Notes under the pieces: generated by a model
The model's input: the letters and a program-made list of their open reading frames with translations, nothing else
What the model was told of the DNA's origin: nothing
Database searches by the model: none
Program-made: the position numbers and the translations under genes
Part shown: one piece after another, positions 63,201-64,000 of the stretch
Position numbering within the stretch: the first letter of the stretch is position 1
Layout: the number at the start of each line of letters is the position of its first letter
DNA from: Leptodactylus fallax
Lineage: Eukaryota > Chordata > Amphibia > Anura > Leptodactylidae
Assembly: GCA_947044405.1 (NCBI GenBank)
Contig: CAMRHE010000206.1
Location: 1,364,001 to 1,428,000 of the forward strand
Length of the DNA stretch: 64,000 bases
Reading direction: 5' to 3'

Positions 63201-64000
63201 ATCAGAGACTAATCAGCAAATGAAAGGAGGCGAGCCAGAGGGCCAGAAAGAGGAATATGAGGCAAAAATCTGCCTCAATTGCTGTTAATTTTCCACCATG
63301 TGAATGGGTTCTAATAGTTTCCCCACAAGTAAAAAGTACCCCCCACATTAGAAAATAGTGCCTTCCAACAGATAATAATCCTTCCCCTACATAAGCAATA
63401 ATATTACTCATGTGGGGGAGACTGTTACCTGTGGGGGAGACTGTTATCTGTGGGGGGGCACTATTACTGCAGTATTACCACACAACCACTCACAGAACTG
63501 TGTTGTATACCAATTACAACTAGCACGCCATCATCCACACCAACTCCTACGCCATCAACCACACAAACAACCACTTCAACTACCACACCAACAACCACAC
63601 AAACAACCAGCCAACCAATCACAGAACCGTGTTGTACACCAAATACAACTAGCATGTCATCAACCACACCAACAAACACACCATCAACTACACCAACCAC
63701 ACGAACACCAATTACAAGCACGACATTTAACACTACAGTAACCACCTCTATTTCTCAGAGCACTCCTATAATCTCTAATAACACAGCCACATCACCCACA
63801 ACATGGACACCCGAAACTAGTAAGAATACTACTAAGTACTAAGAATACTAAGTTTTGATAATTCAATGTAATATGATTTCTCCTTAGCTGTGTTAAGACT
63901 TACCAATGTCTCTATAGCCAAGAATGAAACTGTTCTCCATAAAACTGTTCCCAATTCTTACCACTATTTGTAAGGTCTTAACATCAGTTTCCACATGTAA
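10718..64000 (+). CDS. muc6: muc6-like gel-forming mucin gene (multi-exon, 3' end outside window)
   Basis: This is the span of a secreted, oligomerising, heavily O-glycosylated mucin. I joined 31 exons through GT/AG junctions with consistent phase, giving about 1,237 residues: signal peptide, acidic linker, D1 (VWD-C8-TIL), D2, D' and D3. A 15.8 kb Thr/Ser/Pro repeat exon and further PTS exons follow. MUC6 is favoured over MUC2/MUC5 because local runs such as [35 protein letters not shown] and GIAEGT..FVDSWRA match what I recall of mammalian MUC6, and because no CysD module separates D3 from the PTS domain. In the family the D domains drive pH- and Ca-dependent packing and oligomerisation in the secretory pathway, and a C-terminal cystine knot makes dimers; that knot lies beyond the window. 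The listed exons are the actual coding parts; everything between them is intron. Confidence 0.88.
12260..12310 (+). CDS. muc6: muc6 exon 2: N-terminal linker
   Basis: The acceptor has a strong pyrimidine tract (TTTCCTCCCACAG) and the donor is GTAAAG. Phase 1 in and out, 51 bp. It encodes the residues after the signal peptide (about 17-33), without a recognisable domain. Confidence 0.65.
12694..12717 (+). CDS. muc6: muc6 exon 3: 24-bp microexon
   Basis: Acceptor CTGTTCCTAG and donor GTGAGT flank an open 24-bp segment (encoding DSSPNNRL with the joined base). Phase 1 in and out. Supported by splice signals and phase only. Confidence 0.55.
13920..13952 (+). CDS. muc6: muc6 exon 4: 33-bp microexon
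   Basis: Acceptor TTTGTTAACAG and donor GTAAGT give an open phase-1 segment encoding [12 protein letters not shown] second AG seven bases further in would break the phase and is less likely. Confidence 0.5.
14425..14938. repeat. Large imperfect palindrome in intron 4
   Basis: The left part (GTAGACAATTAAAAGTTA, then CATCTTAGTGGTAATCGTC and CCAGTGGATATGAC) is mirrored on the right (GTCATATCCACTGG, GTAACCACTAAGATATT, TAACTTTTAATTGTCTAC). The right end closes with GGGAAGAACCCTTTAA. Foldback MITE-like element of about 510 bp; the two ORFs within it (14536-14724 plus, 14504-14830 minus) are by-products of the symmetry. Confidence 0.75.
15285..15326 (+). CDS. muc6: muc6 exon 5: acidic linker
   Basis: 42 bp between a good acceptor (TTTACATTTACAG) and GTAAGT, phase 1 in and out. 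The product [14 protein letters not shown] is strongly acidic. Confidence 0.65.
16160..16210 (+). CDS. muc6: muc6 exon 6: linker to D1
   Basis: 51 bp with acceptor TTTTTTTCAG and donor GTAAGT, phase 1 in and out. It leads directly into the first cysteine of D1 and contains a potential N-glycosylation site (NSS). Confidence 0.7.
16211..18339 (+). other. Intron 6
   Basis: 2.1 kb of non-coding sequence. It includes a likely foldback stretch at about 17764-18117 and otherwise no structure I could support. Confidence 0.6.
17764..18117. repeat. Possible foldback element with AAATTTATTA-like ends
   Basis: Left GGGAATTTATCATTTC and right TTAATAAATTTTCCCC are loosely inverted. Inner CTACACCAGATCC and CTGGCGTAGATTTCCA also suggest symmetry. 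Low confidence in limits. Confidence 0.35.
18340..18577 (+). CDS. muc6: muc6 exon 7: VWD1, first half
   Basis: Residues about 84-162. [20 protein letters not shown] followed by [12 protein letters not shown] is a textbook start of a von Willebrand type D domain, with the FD..LY.F.G.C.Y pattern. It matches the CSTWG..HF.TFD start of MUC6 D1. Phase 1 in, phase 2 out. Confidence 0.93.
18730..18856 (+). CDS. muc6: muc6 exon 8: VWD1, second half
   Basis: Residues about 163-205, including [13 protein letters not shown] and [15 protein letters not shown] across the junction, typical VWD strands. Acceptor follows a long T-tract; donor GTAAGT; ends in phase 0. Confidence 0.92.
19259..19472. repeat. 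Foldback repeat, CTAGGTTCACAC family, copy 2
   Basis: Starts GGCTAAGGCTGGATTCACAC and ends CAGATGTGAGCCTAGC. The interior GGGGAGAAAAGTCCTGC matches the copies at 1565 and 30633. Lies in intron 8. Confidence 0.65.
20090..20177 (+). CDS. muc6: muc6 exon 9: VWD1 CGLCGN motif
   Basis: Encodes [20 protein letters not shown] with the conserved CGLCG motif of D domains and a potential N-glycan at NRT. Phase 0 to 1. Confidence 0.93.
20405..20514 (+). CDS. muc6: muc6 exon 10: VWD1 to C8 link
   Basis: Residues about 235-271. [13 protein letters not shown] closely follows MUC6 wording around the end of VWD1. Acceptor ATTTTTTTAG, donor GTAAGT, phase 1 to 0. Confidence 0.9.
21063..21270 (+). CDS. muc6: muc6 exon 11: C8 domain of D1
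   Basis: Residues about 272-340. A cysteine-rich C8 module with [15 protein letters not shown], the typical [11 protein letters not shown] signature. Donor GTGAGT; phase 0 to 1. Confidence 0.92.
21953..22075 (+). CDS. muc6: muc6 exon 12: TIL domain of D1
   Basis: Residues about 341-381. [18 protein letters not shown] and GCFCPPG mark a trypsin-inhibitor-like cysteine-rich module. Phase 1 in and out. Confidence 0.92.
22401..22521 (+). CDS. muc6: muc6 exon 13: end of TIL1
   Basis: Residues about 382-421, [20 protein letters not shown] then a short E-type segment with YSPGEQI. Potential N-glycan at NFT. Phase 1 to 2. Confidence 0.9.
22877..22961. repeat. (TA)n and (TA/GTGTG) microsatellite cluster
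   Basis: Two long alternating TA tracts separated by ACACATTGTGTG, in intron 13. Confidence 0.9.
23738..24047. repeat. Near-perfect 310-bp palindrome
   Basis: The arms pair from AAGAGATATTGGGGACCAGG on the left to CCTGGTCCCCAATATCTCTT on the right. Inner pairs AGATCCTTTATTGATACCAG and CTGGTATCAATAAAGGATCT follow. The centre holds GCACTTGAAAAAGG and GAAACGCGTTGTG. Foldback element in intron 13; class not assigned. Confidence 0.85.
24680..24750. repeat. Foldback repeat, ATGTAGCAGAG family, short copy
   Basis: Left TTGTAGCAGAGATAACC and right GGTTAACTCTGCTACATC are inverted copies separated by under 40 bp. Deletion derivative of the family at 3761 and 26950. Confidence 0.7.
25180..25318 (+). 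CDS. muc6: muc6 exon 14: start of VWD2
   Basis: Residues about 422-468. [20 protein letters not shown], then [13 protein letters not shown], begins the second VWD domain. It aligns with the SLEGGSFVTTFD wording of MUC6 D2. Phase 2 to 0. Confidence 0.93.
26498..26602 (+). CDS. muc6: muc6 exon 15: VWD2
   Basis: Residues about 469-503, [20 protein letters not shown] and on. The donor is taken as GTGAGT after AAGT, which keeps phase 0. Preceded by TTATACAG. Confidence 0.88.
26950..27102. repeat. Foldback repeat, ACAGATGTAGCAGAG family, copy 3
   Basis: Ends ACAGATGTAGCAGAGTTAAC and GTTAACTCTGCTACATCTGT are perfect inverted repeats of 20 bp. It sits about 110 bp upstream of exon 16 in intron 15. 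Confidence 0.85.
27214..27286 (+). CDS. muc6: muc6 exon 16: VWD2
   Basis: Residues about 504-527, [20 protein letters not shown]. The acceptor (TATACTATAG) is weak, but phase and the fit to VWD strands support it. Donor GTGAGT; phase 0 to 1. Confidence 0.85.
27342..27549. repeat. Foldback repeat, TTGCGGAAACG family, copy 2
   Basis: Left GGCCCTACGTTGCGGAAACG and right CGCAACGTGGGGCC are inverted. TTGTTGCAGATTTTGCTGC pairs with GCAGCAAAATCTGCAACAA. It begins 55 bp after the exon 16 donor. Confidence 0.8.
28520..28657 (+). CDS. muc6: muc6 exon 17: VWD2
   Basis: Residues about 528-573, including [18 protein letters not shown] and [14 protein letters not shown], typical of a VWD C-terminal half. 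Acceptor CTTTTTCCAG; phase 1 in and out. Confidence 0.92.
28893..29057 (+). CDS. muc6: muc6 exon 18: VWD2 end and start of C8-2
   Basis: Residues about 574-628. [14 protein letters not shown], then [16 protein letters not shown], matches MUC6 D2. The motif reads KGLCG, so the first cysteine present in D1 and D3 is absent here. Phase 1 in and out. Confidence 0.93.
29450..29544 (+). CDS. muc6: muc6 exon 19: C8-2
   Basis: Residues about 629-660, [20 protein letters not shown] then VDPDPYYK, a C8 segment. Acceptor TCTTTATCAG, donor GTAAAA; phase 1 to 0. Confidence 0.9.
30077..30206 (+). CDS. muc6: muc6 exon 20: C8-2 end
   Basis: Residues about 661-703, [20 protein letters not shown] then [11 protein letters not shown], ending FANC into the next exon. 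Donor GTGAGT; phase 0 to 1. Confidence 0.92.
30248..30320. repeat. Short tandem repeat around TACCCAGTATAAGTACAGCA
   Basis: A unit of about 25 bp is repeated two to three times in intron 20, with a first diverged copy in inverted arrangement. Confidence 0.6.
30633..30914. repeat. Foldback repeat, CTAGGTTCACAC family, copy 3
   Basis: Starts GGCTAGGTTCACCCCTGCG and ends CGCAGGTGTGAACCTAGC, clear terminal inverted repeats. GAGAAAAGTCCTGC is shared with copies 1 and 2. The longest of the three copies, in intron 20. Confidence 0.85.
31056..31305 (+). CDS. muc6: muc6 exon 21: TIL2
   Basis: Residues about 704-786. [31 protein letters not shown] and [12 protein letters not shown] define the second TIL module, wording close to MUC6 (GN.TFSY, RTCLSLS). 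Several potential N-glycan sites lie at the start. Phase 1 to 2. Confidence 0.93.
31521..33531. repeat. Foldback element in intron 21 hosting a minisatellite
   Basis: Left TGTGAAACTGTCAGGTGATT and the right end AATCACCTGACAGGTTCACT are inverted repeats. An inner pair also matches: GAGGACTCCTAGAGAGACAGTG at 31597-31618 with CACTGTCTCTGCTAGGAGTC near 31722. The minisatellite lies between this inner pair and the right end. Confidence 0.75.
31790..33486. repeat. Minisatellite of about 41 bp, roughly 41 copies
   Basis: Unit reads ATATATCACAGAGCTCAGCT then TCTCTCC(C)TCTATCATATAAACC or ATAACCC. Unit length varies by one or two bases with TCTCC versus TCTCCC. A block of variant units carrying CTATGTATCACAG occurs at about 32277 and again at about 32881. 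Confidence 0.95.
34171..34223 (+). CDS. muc6: muc6 exon 22: short exon before D'
   Basis: 53 bp encoding [18 protein letters not shown]. The acceptor has a strong tract (TCTTCTTCTCTTGCAG). Phase 2 to 1. Confidence 0.88.
34309..34415 (+). CDS. muc6: muc6 exon 23: D' (TIL')
   Basis: Residues about 805-840, [20 protein letters not shown] then [15 protein letters not shown]. This run is nearly identical to recalled MUC6 and is the best single identifier of the gene. Phase 1 to 0. Confidence 0.94.
34751..34782. repeat. (GATA)n microsatellite
   Basis: About eight AGAT/GATA units, 35 bp upstream of exon 24. Confidence 0.9.
34818..34969 (+). CDS. muc6: muc6 exon 24: D' (TIL' end and E')
   Basis: Residues about 841-890, [20 protein letters not shown] then [20 protein letters not shown]. 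Phase 0 to 2. Confidence 0.93.
35113..35254 (+). CDS. muc6: muc6 exon 25: start of VWD3
   Basis: Residues about 891-938, [20 protein letters not shown] then [20 protein letters not shown], the third VWD start. Phase 2 to 0. Confidence 0.94.
36048..36158 (+). CDS. muc6: muc6 exon 26: VWD3
   Basis: Residues about 939-975, [20 protein letters not shown] then [17 protein letters not shown]. Whole-codon exon. A second donor-like GTCACTGTAAG lies at the previous exon end. Confidence 0.93.
36278..36463 (+). CDS. muc6: muc6 exon 27: VWD3
   Basis: Residues about 976-1037, with [16 protein letters not shown] and [20 protein letters not shown]. The acceptor (TTTAACGGCACAG) has a modest tract. Phase 0 to 0. 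Confidence 0.9.
37781..38020 (+). CDS. muc6: muc6 exon 28: VWD3 CGLCGN and C8-3 start
   Basis: Residues about 1038-1117. [34 protein letters not shown] and the following C8 cysteines. Nearly the same wording as MUC6. Phase 0 to 0. Confidence 0.95.
38198..38354 (+). CDS. muc6: muc6 exon 29: C8-3 end
   Basis: Residues about 1118-1169, [20 protein letters not shown] then [20 protein letters not shown]. Phase 0 to 1. Confidence 0.94.
38573..38713 (+). CDS. muc6: muc6 exon 30: TIL3
   Basis: Residues about 1170-1216, with [20 protein letters not shown]. The acceptor follows TTCTTCTTTAG; donor GTAATG. Phase 1 in and out. Confidence 0.92.
38714..39837 (+). other. Intron 30
   Basis: 1.1 kb AT-rich intron with no further exon or clear repeat recognised. 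Confidence 0.6.
39838..39900 (+). CDS. muc6: muc6 exon 31: last cysteine-rich exon before the PTS domain
   Basis: 63 bp encoding [20 protein letters not shown] and a final cysteine. Phase 1 in and out, feeding directly into the repeat exon with no CysD module, as in MUC6. Confidence 0.92.
40690..56468 (+). CDS. muc6: muc6 exon 32: giant PTS (mucin) repeat exon, frame interrupted
   Basis: Acceptor TTTTATTTGCAG opens [18 protein letters not shown] in the correct phase. The exon then runs through a Thr/Ser/Pro/His repeat and ends in a non-repeated Ser/Pro tail ([16 protein letters not shown], then SLPIHS) before donor GTGAGT at phase 1. The predicted role is a densely O-glycosylated, extended mucin domain of more than 5,200 residues. 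The frame is broken by small indels, the first at about 40822, producing TAG at 40848-40850 in the entering frame. The exon length is not compatible with its phase at both ends, as expected if net indels remain. Nearly all codons are Thr, Ser, Pro or His, and few or no Met codons occur in the coding frame. Likely consensus error in a near-identical array; a truncated or pseudogenised allele is the alternative. Confidence 0.85.
40806..56240 (+). repeat. 129-bp tandem repeat array coding 43-residue PTS units
   Basis: The unit starts near ACATCAACACCATCTAGTAC and ends CCAACTCCTACACGT. It codes 43 residues: 18 Thr, 14 Ser, 6 Pro, 3 His, 1 Val and 1 Arg. Shorter 126-bp units lack one ACA. Span divided by unit length gives roughly 115-120 copies. 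Variants include AGT ACT versus AGT ACA, GTTTCC versus GCTTCC, and ACCCCT versus AGCCCT. Units in the middle (about 46-54.8 kb) are more alike than those at the edges. Confidence 0.95.
56469..58215 (+). other. Intron 32, proximal part
   Basis: Non-coding sequence after the giant exon. A TTATTATCAGGGG motif near 58180 may mark an old element end. No exon could be supported. Confidence 0.5.
58216..59535 (+). mobile_element. Tc1-like transposon with long terminal inverted repeats
   Basis: Both termini begin CAGTTGTGCTAAAAAGTTTA and are flanked by TA (58214-58215 and 59536-59537). The inverted repeats extend roughly 200 bp, including TGGTTAGTGGTTGGTTGAAG and GACCCTGTTCAAAAGTTCAC on the left with their reverse complements on the right. 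About 1.32 kb, plus-strand transposase remnant. Confidence 0.92.
58445..59317 (+). pseudogene. Tc1-like transposase remnant
   Basis: The frame starts abruptly at [13 protein letters not shown] just inside the left inverted repeat, so the first DNA-binding helix region is missing. It reads on through a helix-turn-helix-like part ([20 protein letters not shown]) to KPEN, where TAA (58727-58729) interrupts it. The same frame then continues with VIWSDETK (first catalytic Asp), [10 protein letters not shown] (second Asp) and NIIEPLW (Glu), ending GGNTRY and TAA. No frameshift is needed to join the halves. A start codon at 58310 lies inside the inverted repeat and is not the genuine start. Non-functional copy within muc6 intron 32. 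Confidence 0.88.
59646..60165. mobile_element. Non-autonomous DNA transposon with CCCCAATTCC ends
   Basis: Left ACCCCAATTCCAAAA and right TTGGAATTGGGGT are inverted. Inner ATGCAATGATTTGGAAAT and ATTTCCAAATTATTGCAT also pair. The interior lacks a transposase. I recall similar elements as abundant in fish and frogs; superfamily not firmly assigned. Confidence 0.75.
60191..60218. repeat. (TA)n microsatellite
   Basis: About 28 bp alternating TA just upstream of exon 33. Confidence 0.9.
60271..61059 (+). CDS. muc6: muc6 exon 33: Thr/Pro-rich exon with Cys-Cys pairs
   Basis: The acceptor (TATTTTACTGTGCTAG) and the donor GTAAGA both fit phase 1, matching the phase-1 end of exon 32. About 263 residues, dominated by irregular TTPTT, STTPTTT and PSTTQTT runs rather than the 43-residue unit. 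Two Cys-Cys dipeptides occur as VCCTPIS and WCCTPVS. The exon ends in [11 protein letters not shown]. Probably an additional O-glycosylated segment C-terminal to the main repeat. Its codons favour ACA/ACC and it has no stop. Partly duplicated at 63473-63819. The long antisense ORF here is a shadow of the repeat. Confidence 0.8.
61192..61273 (+). CDS. muc6: muc6 exon 34 (candidate): short exon with two N-glycan sequons
   Basis: The acceptor GATTTCTCTTTAG follows exon 33 by 132 bp. Read at phase 1, the segment encodes [20 protein letters not shown] then PKSYHC and ends at donor GTAAGG in phase 2. NVS and NET are potential N-glycosylation sites. The same signals, open frame and both sequons recur at 63888-63969. 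I recognise no domain. It could be intronic sequence carried along in the duplication. Confidence 0.5.
61638..62165. repeat. Dispersed-repeat derived region with A25 tract
   Basis: Contains AATAGCGACCGCGGCATCTT and TTAACCTCTTGGACGC, resembling recurrent frog interspersed sequence. A run of 25 A (62066-62090) is followed by CCCATTGATTTCAATGG and GTTCGGGTTTGGGT. Class not assigned. Confidence 0.45.
62200..62410. repeat. Degenerate tandem repeat
   Basis: Four to five diverged units around CAGCATGGCTCCCCTCTCATT and CCTAGTTCC, about 40-60 bp each. Confidence 0.5.
62857..63000. mobile_element. DNA transposon fragment
   Basis: The stretch with GCCCCATTCTTGTCTGATGT, CTAGCTGCTCAATAGTCCTG and GGTCTGGACTACAGGCAGG resembles, from memory, the internal part of the larger relatives of the CCCCAATTCC element at 59646. 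No ends are present. Confidence 0.4.
63473..63819 (+). CDS. muc6: muc6 exon 35: second Thr/Pro-rich Cys-Cys exon
   Basis: A diverged, shorter copy of exon 33. Reads [18 protein letters not shown], then [16 protein letters not shown], ending [11 protein letters not shown] before the same GTAAGA donor, phase 1 out. With acceptor ACTGCAG at 63472 it accepts phase 2 from exon 34. With the alternative acceptor CTCACAG at 63495 (start 63496) it accepts phase 1 directly from exon 33. Both acceptors have poor pyrimidine tracts, so usage is uncertain. Confidence 0.6.
63480..64000 (+). repeat. Segmental duplicate of the exon 33-34 region
   Basis: From the Cys-Cys PTS exon through intron (ATACTAAGTTTTGA.AATTCA), candidate exon and following intron (GGTCTTAA.AT..TTTCCA), this tracks the segment ending near 61310. 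The intron between the two exons is about 60 bp shorter here. The copy continues to the window edge. Confidence 0.85.
63888..63969 (+). CDS. muc6: muc6 exon 36 (candidate): copy of the short sequon exon
   Basis: 82 bp between acceptor TTTCTCCTTAG and donor GTAAGG, same phases as 61192-61273. Reads [20 protein letters not shown] then PNSYHY. It differs from the first copy by about four amino acids and keeps NVS and NET, but the last Cys is replaced by Tyr. Confidence 0.45.

Larger units (their letters stand above)
61274..63472 (+). other. Intron 34 (or intron 33 if exon 34 is unused)
   Basis: 2.2 kb of repeat-derived sequence described in the separate entries. The 122-residue ORF at 62519-62887 has no recognisable similarity and is not called a gene. 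Confidence 0.5.

Overview
This window is vertebrate nuclear DNA, most likely from an anuran amphibian. It has intron-rich gene structure with consensus GT/AG junctions, AT-rich introns, and many foldback (MITE-like) elements with TTAAAGGGG-type ends. It also holds Tc1/mariner copies of kinds common in frogs and fish. No prokaryotic features are present. The assignment to frogs rests on repeat character and on protein comparison from memory, not on a database search.

Layout. Positions 1 to about 10.57 kb are intergenic as far as can be read: dispersed palindromic repeats and one Tc1-like transposon nested inside an older foldback element. From 10,718 to beyond the right edge runs one large plus-strand gene, read here as muc6 (gel-forming gastric-type mucin). 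Thirty-one N-terminal exons (10,718-39,900) keep splice phase throughout and contain no stop. They encode a signal peptide, a short acidic linker built from small phase-1 exons, and the D1-D2-D'-D3 von Willebrand-type assemblies, about 1,237 residues. Many local sequence runs match MUC6 better than MUC2 or MUC5, and no CysD module follows D3.

Exon 32 (40,690-56,468) is a single exon of about 15.8 kb. It consists almost entirely of a 43-residue (129 bp) Thr/Ser/Pro/His repeat, roughly 115-120 copies, and would be the O-glycosylated mucin domain. Several one- and two-base indels break its frame. They lie in low-complexity sequence while all other exons are intact, so consensus or assembly error is more likely than a dead gene.

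Downstream, intron 32 carries a second Tc1-like transposon and a separate TIR element. A further Thr/Pro-rich exon with Cys-Cys dipeptides (60,271-61,059) follows. Next comes a candidate short exon with two N-glycosylation sequons (61,192-61,273), and then a diverged second copy of both (63,473-63,969). The gene continues past the window; the C-terminal cystine knot expected for MUC6 is not included.

The most interesting signals are the giant, internally homogenised mucin repeat, the tandemly duplicated exon cassette with Cys-Cys pairs, and a minisatellite that has expanded inside a foldback element in intron 21.
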